Positions 9,220 to 19,044 of a stretch of DNA of 64,000 nucleotides are shown here, in pieces (positions within the stretch are counted from its first letter, which is position 1; each line of letters begins with the position of its first letter). Source of the DNA: Halostella pelagica (GTDB lineage Archaea > Halobacteriota > Halobacteria > Halobacteriales > Natronoarchaeaceae); NCBI GenBank assembly GCA_005954745.1, contig CP040678.1, positions 310,001-374,000 of the forward strand, written 5' to 3'. The translations under genes and the position numbers were made by a program. The notes beneath the pieces are model-generated. The model searched no databases and had not been told where the DNA came from. It was given only the letters and a program-made list of their open reading frames with translations.

Positions 9220-9464
9220 AGTGTGGAATTCATTCGTTGCCGCTGCCGCCGCCGCGGAACGTCCCTAGCGTGATGTCCTGCGACTTCATCCGTCGCTTCG
9301 TGTTTCGAGATGCGGTTTCGAACTGTTGCGGCGGAGACGTTGACTGTTTCGGCGCTCGTCGGCGCGGAGACTCCCCTCTCGTCCGCCTTCATGGCGTGGA
9401 TGCTCCGACTGTCTATCTCGTCGAGTCGGTGGTCCCTGTCGTTCGCTGGGTCGTCCCGCTCCAT
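9216..9464 (-). pseudogene. Lrp/AsnC-type regulator, HTH fragment only
   Basis: Residues from the in-frame ATG at 9464 give an N-terminal Lrp/AsnC helix-turn-helix: LDEIDSRSIHAMKADE, then SAETVNVSAATVRNRISK. Haloarchaeal Lrp-family proteins usually continue into a RAM or other sensing domain to about 150 residues. Here the match fades after the HTH and the frame ends about 35 residues later in an Arg-rich tail. The frame could also be opened at 9497. The likely reading is an internally deleted, decayed regulator; a free-standing HTH protein translated with the zinc ribbon cannot be excluded. Confidence 0.55.
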
Positions 9465-9731
9465 TCGCTGTAATGATCTACGGCGGGGACTCGTCAAATA
9501 AGTGTTTTGTTGATCGGTACGATAATATTGGGTAGGGGTCGGTACTGTTACGAAAATATACGACCGGACAGACCCGACTATAAATAATTTCTATCTATAT
9601 ATGGGGGGATTAAAGCGCCGAATATCGGGCTGTTGGCGGGGGTGCGGCCCGGGATCACGAGCGCCAGTCCGGGTCCGGAACTGAATTTGCGTTTACAGCG
9701 GCGGGTTCCGAGTCGACGCGCCGGATGCTCG

Positions 9732-9896
9732 TTAGCGGCCCCACTCGTAGAACCACCACGCGATACCGAACAGCAGTAGTCCCGCGCCGAGCGTCGACGA
9801 CGCCGGTTCGGGGACAACGAACAGCACGAACCCGACGAGGATCAGGGCGGACGGTTCTATCTCGTTCCACGCGTCAGGCCAAAACGGAAGCGCCAT
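9732..9896 (-). CDS. Small two-helix membrane protein
   Basis: 54-residue protein with two hydrophobic stretches (about residues 16-29 and 36-49) separated by a short Pro/Ala/Ser loop, and Trp/Tyr at the C-terminal membrane edge. It ends EWGR. Codon use is strongly GC3, and no longer frame competes on either strand. Haloarchaeal genomes carry many such small unnamed membrane proteins. Function unknown. Confidence 0.6.
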   Translation of the reverse strand: MALPFWPDAWNEIEPSALILVGFVLFVVPEPASSTLGAGLLLFGIAWWFYEWGR

Positions 9897-9934
9897 GCCC
9901 GGCGTATGCCCTCGACGACCAAATAGTCTACCCG

Positions 9935-10690
9935 TCAGTCTGCCGCCTGGTTGTCCTGTACCGCGTACTCGCGGGTCACGTCGACCAGCGCTTTCCGGTA
10001 CTCGCTCTCGTCTGGGTCCTCGGAGAGCGAGCGGAAGTGTCGACGGAACGTGTCGAGGCTGATGCCCGGTGCGTCCTTCGCCGCGGCGTCGGCGAGGTCG
10101 TAGAGGCGGTGGTCGGCGTCGACCAGGTCGTGGCGCTCGACCATGGCCAACGCGAACGCGGCGTTGACGGCCGTGATCTCCGGATCAGCCGCGGGATCAG
10201 TGAGCCTGGAGACGGCACGGGGTGCCCGCCCCGGAGCGTCGGCGATAGCGCCTGCCAGACTCGACTCCAGGAAGGCGACGAGTTTGTCGGGCGGGCCGAC
10301 CTGAAGGGTGATGTCGTCGGCGTAGATGTCTTTCATGTGGTTGGCGATCTGGTAGCAGTGCGTGAGTCGGCGGCGTTCGACGGACTTGCCGGCGAGTGCG
10401 AGATACAGCGCTTCTTCCGTCGACTGCGTGTGTGACGGGTGGCCTCCCTCGTGACGGCGCATGTGCGCGTACTCGTGGAGTGCGAGTTCGCGCGCCATCG
10501 CGCTTGTCGCCGCCTGACGGGAGATGTTGAGAACGTGATGGTCCGCGTCGTGGCCGGTCCACGTGCGCTCGTCCGGGTCCTCCCGGATCCGCACGTGAAC
10601 CGGGCGGTCGACGTCGTACTCCGTCTCGAAGATGTCCTGTGCGCTGAGAAACGGCGCGGCCGGCCCAGGTCCCTGCACGCGAACGTCCAT
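9935..10690 (-). CDS. HExxH-containing haloarchaeal protein (DUF5781-like)
   Basis: 251-residue acidic soluble protein without a signal peptide. It has HEYAH (His72, Glu73, His76) followed by another His at 80, in a context that resembles zinc metallopeptidase sites. I associate it with the conserved haloarchaeal family DUF5781, from memory. Proteolytic activity is unproven. It lies downstream of, and in the same direction as, the saccharopine-dehydrogenase-like gene, with about 90 bases between them. Confidence 0.7.
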   Translation of the reverse strand: MDVRVQGPGPAAPFLSAQDIFETEYDVDRPVHVRIREDPDERTWTGHDADHHVLNISRQAATSAMARELALHEYAHMRRHEGGHPSHTQSTEEALYLALAGKSVERRRLTHCYQIANHMKDIYADDITLQVGPPDKLVAFLESSLAGAIADAPGRAPRAVSRLTDPAADPEITAVNAAFALAMVERHDLVDADHRLYDLADAAAKDAPGISLDTFRRHFRSLSEDPDESEYRKALVDVTREYAVQDNQAAD

Positions 10691-10783
10691 GCGTACACCT
10701 ACCAGGGGACGGAACGATATGACTCTTGTCCCGGTGTTGCGAAGCGCTGCGCGCTTCGACCAGGGACGAGCGGGCCATCCCGC

Positions 10784-11875
10784 TCACCGGGCTACGTCCG
10801 CGGTCGGTACCTGCTCGGCGTCGGTGATCGTCCGGGTGACGCCCTCCACGTCGAGGACGAAGTCCGTGCCGAACGCCGAGGCCGGCGTCTGGAACCCGTC
10901 CGAGACCTCGCCCGCGAGCATTCGCTTCGCGGCCTCGACCGCAGTCGCCGTCGCGAGGTCGTAGGTGTCCGGCGTCTCTAACACCGCCGTCACGTGGCTG
11001 CCCTCGTCGTCGACGACCCGTCCCCAGACGCGGGTCGTGCTTTGCGCGCGTTCGCGCGCGCTCGGCCCGGACAGCGCGGCGTCCGCAAGCACTTCGAGCG
11101 CCCGGCGAACCGGCGTCAGCCCGAGCACCGGGACGAGGGGTCGGATTCGGCGCATGACCGAGACGGCGTACTCCGGCACCGTCGCGTACACTTCGATGTT
11201 CTCGATCCCAGTCGAGTAGTACGCCGTCGAGACGTCTCCCCACGGTACGGTGACGCCGGTTTTCGCCGTCCCGTCACCGAAGTCGAACTCGCGGCGTTTC
11301 CACGCCGCTGGCACGTACCGTATCGCTCCGTTCTTCCGCACTGCGCCGGCCTGTGGCAGTTTCTCGAGTATCGATTTCACGGTCCCCGGGGAGAACGTTC
11401 CTAACCCGTCGAGCGCCAGCGTCAGTTCCGTCGCGGAGCGCAACTGCGACTCCAGAAACCCGGACAGACAGTCCGTCGCGACCACGTCGAACCCGACGCC
11501 GGGGACGAGCGACACGCCGTCTTTCTCGGCGTCGCGGTCCCGCTCCGCGACCCCTTCCAGTACGTCTATCTCGCCGGCCAAGTCGAGGTAGTCAGTCCCG
11601 GTTTCCATGCACGCCGTCGTCAGGCGCTCGGTCGTCCGGGAGAACGGCCCCGCGCAGTTCAGCACCGCGTCGGCCGCTGCGACGCGGTCCTCGACGACTG
11701 TCCCGTGTTCGAGACTGAACACCTCGTGGTCGAGTCCGAGGTCAGTGGCCTGCCGCTCGACTTGTTCCGCGTCACGCCCGGCGACTGTCGGGTCGAGACC
11801 GCGGTCGACCGCCCGCTGAGTGATCAGGCTTCCGGCGTAGCCGTACGATCCGTATATCAGGAGATCCCCTCCCAT
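10784..11875 (-). CDS. Saccharopine dehydrogenase-like NAD(P)-binding protein
   Basis: 363-residue enzyme. The ATG at 11875 was chosen because the Rossmann motif starts immediately (LLIYGSYGYAGS, residues 5-16). GPFSRT and LDLAGE segments match the family that includes trans-acting enoyl reductases and uncharacterised saccharopine dehydrogenase-like oxidoreductases. It is unlikely to act in lysine metabolism; in bacteria close relatives reduce polyketide or lipid double bonds. Possible role in haloarchaeal lipid or small-molecule metabolism is inference. Confidence 0.8.
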   Translation of the reverse strand: MGGDLLIYGSYGYAGSLITQRAVDRGLDPTVAGRDAEQVERQATDLGLDHEVFSLEHGTVVEDRVAAADAVLNCAGPFSRTTERLTTACMETGTDYLDLAGEIDVLEGVAERDRDAEKDGVSLVPGVGFDVVATDCLSGFLESQLRSATELTLALDGLGTFSPGTVKSILEKLPQAGAVRKNGAIRYVPAAWKRREFDFGDGTAKTGVTVPWGDVSTAYYSTGIENIEVYATVPEYAVSVMRRIRPLVPVLGLTPVRRALEVLADAALSGPSARERAQSTTRVWGRVVDDEGSHVTAVLETPDTYDLATATAVEAAKRMLAGEVSDGFQTPASAFGTDFVLDVEGVTRTITDAEQVPTADVAR

Positions 11876-12130
11876 ACCGGATAGTACGACCCACACCACC
11901 AAAACGATGGGTCGGTAAGCGATCGGAGATCCGTCGGCTCAAAAACGGTGGGGCCTCCCGCGGCGACGAACCACCTCGACTCGTTTCACTCGTCGCGAGC
12001 TTTCCCTTTGTCTCTCCCGTCGGCGAAGACGAAACGCCGTCTCGTCACTCTGTTCGTGTCGAGCTACGTCGGTTCCTCCGTCGCCGACGAAACACTACCC
12101 TTTTCACTCCGCTGGCGATATGAGTGGGTA

Positions 12131-14320
12131 ATGGGTAGACGCAAGAAGATCGTCGAACAGTGCGAGCGACTGATGGACGAACCGGAGAACATCCGGAACA
12201 TCGCCATCGCCGCACACGTCGACCACGGCAAGACGACACTGACGGACAACCTGCTCGCCGGCGCGGGCATGATCTCCGACGACACCGCGGGGGAACAACT
12301 CGCCATGGACACGGAGGAGGACGAACAGGAACGCGGCATCACGATCGACGCCGCTAACGTCTCCATGACCCACGAGTACGAGGACACCGACCACCTCATC
12401 AACCTCATCGACACGCCGGGCCACGTCGACTTCGGCGGTGACGTTACCCGTGCGATGCGTGCCGTCGACGGTGCGCTCGTCGTCGTCGACGCTGTCGAGG
12501 GCGCGATGCCGCAGACGGAAACGGTGCTTCGTCAGGCGCTACGGGAGGGCGTGAAGCCGACCCTGTTCATCAACAAGGTCGACCGCCTCATCTCCGAACT
12601 GCAGGAGGGTCCCGAGGAGATGCAGAACCGCCTCCTCTCGGTGATCCGCGAGGTGAACGACCTCATCCGCGGCATGACCGAGGAGATGGACGACATCGAC
12701 GACGACTGGACGGTGTCCGTCGAGGGCGGAACCGTCGGCTTCGGGTCGGCGCTGTACAAGTGGGGCGTCTCGTTCCCGTCGATGCAGCGAACCGGTATGG
12801 ACTTCGCCGACATCATGGACCTGGAGCGCAACGACAAGCGCCAGGAACTCCACGAGCGAACGCCGCTGTCGGACGTCGTGCTCGACATGGTCTGCGAGCA
12901 CTTCCCGAACCCCGTGGACGCGCAGCCCCGTCGTATCCCGCGCATCTGGCGCGGCGACGCGGACTCCGAACTCGCCGACACGATGCGTCTGGTCGACGAA
13001 GAGGGCGAAGTCGTTCTGATGGTCACTGACATCGGCGTCGACCCCCACGCGGGGGAGATCGCCGCCGGCCGCGTCTTCTCCGGGACCCTAGAGAAGGGCC
13101 AGGAACTGTACGTCTCCGGGACTGCCGGGAAGAACCGGATCCAGAGCGTCGGCATCTACATGGGTGGCGAGCGCGAGGAGGTCGAACGCGTTCCCGCAGG
13201 GAACATCGCCGCCGTCACGGGCCTCAAGGACGCCATCGCCGGTTCTACCGTCTCCTCCGTGGAGATGACGCCGTTCGAGTCCATCGAGCACATCTCGGAG
13301 CCGGTCATCACCAAGTCCGTCGAGGCGAAGAACATGGACGACCTGCCGAAGCTCATCGAGACGCTGCGGCAAGTGTCCAAGGAGGACCCGACGATCCAGA
13401 TCGAGATCAACGAGGAGACGGGCGAACACCTGATCTCCGGACAGGGCGAACTCCACCTGGAAGTCCAGACCCAGCGCATCGAGCGCAACCAGGGGATCCC
13501 GGTCAACACCGGTGAGCCCATCGTCGTCTTCCGCGAGGCTCCCCAGGAGCCGACCCAGGAAGTCGAGGGGATCTCGCCGAACCGTCACAACCGCTTCTAC
13601 ATCTCGCTACAGCCGCTGACGGACGACATCGTCGACGCGATCCAGCTCGGCGATGTTTCCATGGACGTGCCCGAGCAGGAGCGCCGCGAGGCGCTGCAGG
13701 AAGCGGGGATGGAGAAAGACGCGTCCCAGAACGTCGAACACATCCACGGGACGAACATCCTCATCGACGACACGAAGGGTATCCAGCACCTGAACGAGAC
13801 GATGGAACTCGTCATCGAGGGCCTCGAAGAGGCGCTCGACGACGGTCCGCTCGCGGCCGAGCCCGTACAGGGGTCGCTCATCCGCCTGCACGACGCTCGA
13901 CTCCACGAGGACACCATCCACCGGGGTCCCGCACAGGTCATCCCGGCGGTCCGCGAGGCTGTCCACCGCGCGCTCATCCGCGGTGAGGTTCGACTCCTCG
14001 AACCGATTCAGGACGTCCGCATCGACGTTCCGAACGAATACATGGGATCGGCTTCCGGCGAGATTCAGGGTCGCCGTGGCCGCGTCGACGACATGTACCA
14101 GGAAGGCGACCTGATGGTCGTCGAGGGCGTCGCACCCGTCGAGGAGATGATCGGCTTCTCCAGCGACATCCGCTCGGCCACGGAAGGCCGCGCCTCCTGG
14201 AACACCGAAAACGCCGGCTTCCAGGTCATGGCCGACAACCTTCAGCGCGACCAGATCATGGAGATCCGGGAGCGTAAGGGGATGAAGCTGGAACTACCGG
14301 AGTCCATCGACTACTTCTAA
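12131..14320 (+). CDS. fusA: Translation elongation factor EF-2
   Basis: 729-residue archaeal EF-2, the GTPase that drives ribosomal translocation. The start at 12131 (MGRRKK) matches the archaeal N terminus; the upstream open frame is not conserved-looking. G1 is AHVDHGKTT (residues 28-36), G3 DTPGHVDF, G4 NKVD. His597 in the IHRGPAQ loop is the expected diphthamide site. It is normally next to rpsG in archaeal str operons; here it stands alone after an accessory block, with its own promoter region and a T-run at its end. Confidence 0.98.
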   Translation: MGRRKKIVEQCERLMDEPENIRNIAIAAHVDHGKTTLTDNLLAGAGMISDDTAGEQLAMDTEEDEQERGITIDAANVSMTHEYEDTDHLINLIDTPGHVDFGGDVTRAMRAVDGALVVVDAVEGAMPQTETVLRQALREGVKPTLFINKVDRLISELQEGPEEMQNRLLSVIREVNDLIRGMTEEMDDIDDDWTVSVEGGTVGFGSALYKWGVSFPSMQRTGMDFADIMDLERNDKRQELHERTPLSDVVLDMVCEHFPNPVDAQPRRIPRIWRGDADSELADTMRLVDEEGEVVLMVTDIGVDPHAGEIAAGRVFSGTLEKGQELYVSGTAGKNRIQSVGIYMGGEREEVERVPAGNIAAVTGLKDAIAGSTVSSVEMTPFESIEHISEPVITKSVEAKNMDDLPKLIETLRQVSKEDPTIQIEINEETGEHLISGQGELHLEVQTQRIERNQGIPVNTGEPIVVFREAPQEPTQEVEGISPNRHNRFYISLQPLTDDIVDAIQLGDVSMDVPEQERREALQEAGMEKDASQNVEHIHGTNILIDDTKGIQHLNETMELVIEGLEEALDDGPLAAEPVQGSLIRLHDARLHEDTIHRGPAQVIPAVREAVHRALIRGEVRLLEPIQDVRIDVPNEYMGSASGEIQGRRGRVDDMYQEGDLMVVEGVAPVEEMIGFSSDIRSATEGRASWNTENAGFQVMADNLQRDQIMEIRERKGMKLELPESIDYF

Positions 14321-14337
14321 CGACGCCTCGCATTCCC

Positions 14338-14347
14338 GCGTTTTTTC
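14338..14347 (+). terminator. T-run terminator after the EF-2 gene
   Basis: Six consecutive T bases (14341-14346) follow a GC-rich stretch 20 bases after the EF-2 stop, a typical archaeal intrinsic terminator. The next 240 bases up to the CBS gene hold no gene that I can see. Confidence 0.55.
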
Positions 14348-14585
14348 GACGCTTACCCGTATTCGGACGCGGTTTCGAGACGCTTACCTCCGCAAGTAGT
14401 TGTCTCTCAGAGCGCACTCGCGTCAACCACGTCTCCGCGGCGCTCCCCAGCGCACGGTCCGTTTGTCTCCCCGACAACGACGGCTTAACCCCCGTTTCGT
14501 ACCGGGTAGGTCGAAACTGTCGTTGGGGTTTATTCTCGCCAGGGTCGTGGCCTCGGCTGTCGCTGTGACCGCTCGGTGCGGACAC

Positions 14586-14594
14586 AGAGGTGAT
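14586..14594 (+). promoter_or_regulatory. Strong Shine-Dalgarno site of the CBS protein gene
   Basis: AGAGGTGAT is complementary to the 3' end of archaeal 16S rRNA and ends four bases before the ATG at 14599. This decides that start over the in-frame GTG at 14590, which would lie inside the site. Most genes in this window appear leaderless, so this one is notable. Confidence 0.65.
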
Positions 14595-14598
14595 ATTC

Positions 14599-15627
14599 AT
14601 GAGAGACCGCGATACGCCAGACCGTCGACCGACAGGCGAACGGAACCAGTCCCAGGGCCGACAGGGTCCTGACCGACGAGAACAACGAGGCGGGCAACAG
14701 CCGCCGAGACAGGGCCAGCAGGGCGGCGCTCCGCAGGGAACGCCGGGCACCGGACAACCGCCACAGCGAGGCGGACAGCGGGGACAACAGGGCGGCGGGT
14801 ACACTCCGCCGGGTCAGCAGTCCCACCACACCCCGCCTAGCGGGACTGGCCAGCAGGGGCCCCGGCTCTCCGGCGGCCAGCAGGGAGGAGGCGAACGGCC
14901 CCAGTCTCGGCCGACGGCCCAGCAACAGCACCAGCCCCACCACGGCAGTACGCATCAGGCCGGACAGACTGGGCAGCAGTCGGCTTTCGGACAGCCCGGA
15001 CAGCAATCCGGTTTCGGACAGGGGGGACAGCAGAGCCAGCAAGGCCGACAGGCCCCGCCGGGACAGCACGGAGTCCAGTCGGGACCAACCAGCCAACAGT
15101 CCGGCGGCCAACAAGCCGGACAGGGGATGGCACGGACACAGACCGGCCAGCAGTTCGGCGGGGTACAACAGCAGCACTCGCCCGCACGGAACATTCCGAT
15201 CGAACCCGTCGGCGTCGAACGCATCGCCCGGGAAGAGGTAATCACCGCGGACCGGGACACGCCCATCGCCACGGTCGTCGCGATGATGGAAGAACAGGAC
15301 GTGGGGACCGTCGTGATCACGGAGGACGACCGGCCGGCGGGTATCATCACCGACCGGAAGATAGCGCTCGCGCTGGAGGAGACGCCCGATCTCACCCAGC
15401 GGTCCGTCGAGGATCTGATGAGCGAGGACCCGGTGACCGTCACTCAGGACGAGGAACTGTTCGACGCGGTCCGGACGCTGAGCGAGAACGACATCCGACG
15501 GGTACCGGTCGTCGACGACGAGGGGACGCTGTCGGGGATCCTCTCGCTCGACGACGTGCTGGTCGTGCTCTCCGGGGAACTCAGTTCGGCGACTGACGTC
15601 ATCCGAGAGCAATCGCCGCGGTTCTGA
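14599..15627 (+). CDS. CBS-pair protein with long Gln/Gly/Pro-rich N-terminal tail
   Basis: 342-residue protein. Residues 1-197 are low complexity, dominated by Gln, Gly, Pro, Ser and Arg, with repeated GQQ, GGQQ and FGQ units and almost no acidic residues, which is unusual for a halophile. Residues about 200-340 form a CBS pair (DRDTPIATVVAMM...GTVVITEDDRPAGIITDRK and TLSENDIRRVPVVDD...GILSLDDVL), a module that usually binds adenine nucleotides. The tail should be intrinsically disordered; a role in condensate formation or binding a surface is speculation. The family-A element starts on the base after its stop codon. Confidence 0.9.
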   Translation: MRDRDTPDRRPTGERNQSQGRQGPDRREQRGGQQPPRQGQQGGAPQGTPGTGQPPQRGGQRGQQGGGYTPPGQQSHHTPPSGTGQQGPRLSGGQQGGGERPQSRPTAQQQHQPHHGSTHQAGQTGQQSAFGQPGQQSGFGQGGQQSQQGRQAPPGQHGVQSGPTSQQSGGQQAGQGMARTQTGQQFGGVQQQHSPARNIPIEPVGVERIAREEVITADRDTPIATVVAMMEEQDVGTVVITEDDRPAGIITDRKIALALEETPDLTQRSVEDLMSEDPVTVTQDEELFDAVRTLSENDIRRVPVVDDEGTLSGILSLDDVLVVLSGELSSATDVIREQSPRF

Positions 15628-15704
15628 TACTGTCGGCTGTCACTTCGGAACGACACTCGGACCACGGGGGTCCGATATCCTGCAAGGGAGTACAGCCAAC
15701 AGTA
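15628..15704. repeat. Family A palindromic element, copy 1 (77 bases)
   Basis: Begins on the base after the TGA of the CBS gene. Ends are inverted repeats: TACTGTCGGCTGT on the left and ACAGCCAACAGTA on the right. The centre has a perfect hairpin, TCGGACC-ACGGG-GGTCCGA. The reverse complement of 49295-49371 is the same length and matches at 66 of 77 positions by hand alignment. It encodes nothing. It resembles a MITE or REP-like repeat, and its stem-loop could also act at the mRNA 3' end. Confidence 0.85.
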
Positions 15705-15981
15705 TGTGGCCCACATCACGCGTTGATCCGGTTCTCGGCCGGGTGCGGTGCCGGGAGACCTGCCGGAGAGTTCGTCTATCTTTCGCCGTCCCGTTGCCGT
15801 CTGGCACGAGCCCGACTCGACGGCGACGAAATCGCTGATACACTGGCGGCGTACAGTCGGGCGTCGAGGAACGCGATACGGACACCGCCTCGATCCGTCG
15901 GAGACATTTGCAAATGAGTGAACTCTTTACCGCACGGGCGAGAGAGGTGGGATATGAACTTCGTAGCGCGAGGTGATCCGT

Positions 15982-16605
15982 GTGGGAGATGAACGTGCCA
16001 CCAGCCAGGAAGACGATTCCGATTCCGGCGCAGAGGACGAAGGCGACGCTAGCGCGGACGACGGTTTTAGTGAGGAACGCACCGACGGGGGCGTACAGTC
16101 GTACACCGTCCGCCTCGAACTGGTCGACGAACCGGGCGAACTGCTCCGAACTCTCGAACCGATCGCCGAAAACGGCGGAAACCTCCTCTCTATTTTCCAC
16201 GAACGCGGCAATCTAACACCCCGGGGACACGTCCCGGTCGAGGTCGACATCGAGTGTCCGCCGGACCGGTTCGAAGACATCGTCGACGCTCTGCGAGACG
16301 CCGGCGTCAACGTCATCCAGGCCGGGGCCGAGCGCTACAGCGAGGAGGTGTCCGTCCTCCTGGCCGGACACATCATCGACACTGACCTCTCAGACTCGCT
16401 GAACCGTATCGAGAAGTGTTCCGGGGCGTCCGTCGTCGACTTCTCACTGACATCGCCGGAGGGAACCGACGACGTCACCTCGGCTCGTCTCCGACTCGCG
16501 GTCGAATCCGGCCGCACCGACGACGCGCTGTCGACCGTCCGAAGCATCGCGGGCGAGAAGGACCTGAGCGTGGTCGAACCGCTCACCGAGGGGGGTCCGG
16601 CATGA
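15982..16605 (+). CDS. ACT-domain amino-acid-sensing protein
   Basis: 207-residue protein with two ACT-like halves: YTVRLELVDEPGELLRTLEPI (about residues 40-60) opens a typical ACT domain, and VSVLLAGHI opens a second region. The first 35 residues are acidic and probably flexible. I chose the GTG at 15982 because GAGGTGAT ends four to five bases before it; GTG at 15973 is an alternative. The last bases overlap the homoserine dehydrogenase ATG as ATGA. It probably regulates that enzyme, or the pathway, by sensing threonine or a related amino acid. Confidence 0.85.
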   Translation: MGDERATSQEDDSDSGAEDEGDASADDGFSEERTDGGVQSYTVRLELVDEPGELLRTLEPIAENGGNLLSIFHERGNLTPRGHVPVEVDIECPPDRFEDIVDALRDAGVNVIQAGAERYSEEVSVLLAGHIIDTDLSDSLNRIEKCSGASVVDFSLTSPEGTDDVTSARLRLAVESGRTDDALSTVRSIAGEKDLSVVEPLTEGGPA

Positions 16606-17552
16606 ACCTCGCAGTGCTCGGGGCAGGGTCCGTCGGCCGTTCCGTCGTCGAACTCGCCGGTGAGTACGGTCACACGGTGACTGCCATCGCCGACTCCGGG
16701 GGCGCGACGGTCGCTCCCGACGGCGTCGACGCCGAGAGGATACTCGACCGAAAGGACGAGACGGGAACTGTCGGCGACGGCGACCTCGACGAGGTTCTGG
16801 CCGCGGAGTACGACGTTCTCGTCGAGGCGACGCCGACGACGCTCGGCGACGCCGAACCCGGCTTCAGTCACGTTCGGGCCGCGCTCGAACGCGACCGCGA
16901 CGTGGTACTCGCGAACAAAGGGCCGGTCGCTGAGCGATACGGCGACCTGCGCGGGCTCGAACGGAAGAGCGCGGGCGACGTACTGTTCGAGGCGACCGTC
17001 GGCGGCGCTATTCCCGTCCTCTCGACCATCTCCGATTTCGGCCCGTCACAGGTGACCGCGGCGCGCGGCGTGCTCAACGGCACCGCGAACTTCATCCTCA
17101 CGCGGATGGCCACCGAGGGCCTGGACTACGAACACGTTCTCGCGGAGGCCCAGGACCTTGGCGTCGCGGAGGCAGACCCCACCTTCGACGTCGACGGGAC
17201 GGACGCGGCGCTGAAATGCGTCATCCTCGCGAACGTTCTCTCCGACGACGCCACGGAGTACTCGCTCGACGACGCCGATGTCGAGGGTATCCAGAGCGTG
17301 CCGGGAAGCGCGCTCGAACTGGCCGCCGAGGACGGGCGAACCGTCCGTCTCATCGGCGAGGCGACCGCCGCCGGCGTCCGCGTCGCCCCTCGTCTCGTTC
17401 CCGAGAACGGTACCCTCGCGGTCACGGGTACGCGCAACATCGTCCAGTTAGAGACGCGCCACGCGGGTCGACTGAACGTCAGCGGGCGCGGTGCGGGTGG
17501 TCCTGAGACGGCGACTGCCGTCCTCGCCGATGTCGGTCGCCTCGAACGGTGA
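16602..17552 (+). CDS. hom: Homoserine dehydrogenase
   Basis: 316-residue enzyme that reduces aspartate semialdehyde to homoserine, on the route to threonine and methionine. It has an N-terminal Rossmann fold (LGAGSVGRSVVELAGEYG), the active-site region with ANKGP at about residue 105, and the GTANFILTRM and ADPTFDVDG signatures of the family. It lacks a C-terminal ACT domain, which fits with the separate ACT protein coupled just upstream. The ACT-hom pair between EF-2 and EF-1 alpha is, as I recall, conserved in haloarchaea. Confidence 0.95.
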   Translation: MNLAVLGAGSVGRSVVELAGEYGHTVTAIADSGGATVAPDGVDAERILDRKDETGTVGDGDLDEVLAAEYDVLVEATPTTLGDAEPGFSHVRAALERDRDVVLANKGPVAERYGDLRGLERKSAGDVLFEATVGGAIPVLSTISDFGPSQVTAARGVLNGTANFILTRMATEGLDYEHVLAEAQDLGVAEADPTFDVDGTDAALKCVILANVLSDDATEYSLDDADVEGIQSVPGSALELAAEDGRTVRLIGEATAAGVRVAPRLVPENGTLAVTGTRNIVQLETRHAGRLNVSGRGAGGPETATAVLADVGRLER

Positions 17553-17718
17553 CCCTGTCGCCTGTTTCGGCCTGACCAAACTCGCTGGGTTGTCCGGCGG
17601 ATCCGCTCACCGACTGTCAGCCGACGGCATACGCCCGCACTACCGCGACTATGCCCGTGTGACGAGTCACCAAACCGCCGGACGGAAACGGGATGGGGGG
17701 CGTACCGTATCGAAATGG

Positions 17719-17724
17719 TTTTAA
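17719..17724 (+). promoter_or_regulatory. TATA box of the EF-1 alpha gene
   Basis: TTTTAA preceded by a purine-rich CGAAA element, about 50 bases before the EF-1 alpha start. A transcript would begin around 17748 and have a leader of about 27 bases. The only open frame across this stretch reads upstream of the true start and is not conserved. Confidence 0.5.
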
Positions 17725-17774
17725 CTGCTTCCGCCGAAAGACTCCGATATAGCGCCTCTGCGCGTGAGATACCA

Positions 17775-19043
17775 ATGAGCGAAGACAAACCCCACCAGAA
17801 CCTAGCCATCATCGGTCACGTTGACCACGGCAAGAGCACGCTTGTGGGCCGACTCCTGTACGAGACAGGATCGGTACCGGAGCACGTAATCGAACAGCAC
17901 AAAGAAGAAGCGGAGCAGAAGGGCAAGGGCGGCTTCGAGTTCGCCTACGTCATGGACAACCTCGCCGAGGAGCGCGAGCGTGGTGTCACCATCGACATCG
18001 CCCACCAGGAGTTCGACACCGACGATTACTACTTCACCATCGTCGACTGTCCGGGCCACCGCGACTTCGTCAAGAACATGATCACGGGCGCGTCCCAGGC
18101 TGACAACGCTGTCCTCGTCGTCGCAGCTGACGACGGTGTCGCGCCCCAGACCCAGGAACACGTGTTCCTGGCCCGCACGCTCGGCATCAACGAACTGATC
18201 GTCGGCGTCAACAAGATGGACCTCGTCGACTACAACGAGTCCGACTACAACCAGGTCGTCTCCGAGGTCGAAGACCTGTTCCAGCAGGTCCAGTTCAACA
18301 CCGAGGACGCCAGCTTCATCCCGATCTCTGCCTTCGAGGGCGACAACATCGCCGAAGAGAGCGAGAACACGGACTGGTACGACGGCGATATCCTCCTCGA
18401 TGCCCTGAACAGCCTCGAAGAGCCGGAGCCGCCGACGGACGCGCCGCTCCGCCTCCCGATCCAGGACGTCTACACCATCGACGGCATCGGTACGGTCCCG
18501 GTCGGCCGCGTCGAGACGGGTATGCTCAACGTGGGCAACAACGTCTCCTTCCAGCCCAGCGACGAGGGCGGCGAGGTCAAGACCATCGAGATGCACCACG
18601 AAGAGGTGCCCGAAGCCGGTCCCGGTGACAACGTCGGATTCAACGTCCGCGGCATCGGCAAGGACGACATCCGCCGCGGTGACGTCTGTGGCCCCGCCGA
18701 CGACCCGCCGTCGGTCGCCGAGACGTTCCAGGCCCAGGTCATCGTCATGCAGCACCCGAGCGTCATCACGGCCGGTTACACCCCGGTCTTCCACGCTCAC
18801 ACCGCACAGGTCGCCTGTACCATCGAATCCATCGACAAGAAGATGGACCCGTCCAGCGGTGAGGTCGCCGAGGAGAACCCGGACTTCATCCAGAGCGGCG
18901 ACGCAGCCATCGTCACGATTCGCCCGCAAAAGCCGCTCAGCATCGAGTCTTCCCAGGAGATTCCGGAGCTCGGCAGCTTCGCCATCCGCGACATGGGTCA
19001 GACCATCGCGGCCGGCAAGGTCCTGAGCGTCAACGAGAGCTAA
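17775..19043 (+). CDS. tuf: Translation elongation factor EF-1 alpha
   Basis: 422-residue archaeal EF-1A, which delivers aminoacyl-tRNA to the ribosome. The ATG at 17775 gives the normal N terminus [21 protein letters not shown]1 is GHVDHGKS, G3 DCPGHRDF, G4 NKMD. Length equals the archaeal family. The S10 gene follows after one base, the classic tuf-rpsJ order. Confidence 0.98.
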   Translation: MSEDKPHQNLAIIGHVDHGKSTLVGRLLYETGSVPEHVIEQHKEEAEQKGKGGFEFAYVMDNLAEERERGVTIDIAHQEFDTDDYYFTIVDCPGHRDFVKNMITGASQADNAVLVVAADDGVAPQTQEHVFLARTLGINELIVGVNKMDLVDYNESDYNQVVSEVEDLFQQVQFNTEDASFIPISAFEGDNIAEESENTDWYDGDILLDALNSLEEPEPPTDAPLRLPIQDVYTIDGIGTVPVGRVETGMLNVGNNVSFQPSDEGGEVKTIEMHHEEVPEAGPGDNVGFNVRGIGKDDIRRGDVCGPADDPPSVAETFQAQVIVMQHPSVITAGYTPVFHAHTAQVACTIESIDKKMDPSSGEVAEENPDFIQSGDAAIVTIRPQKPLSIESSQEIPELGSFAIRDMGQTIAAGKVLSVNES

Positions 19044-19044
19044 G

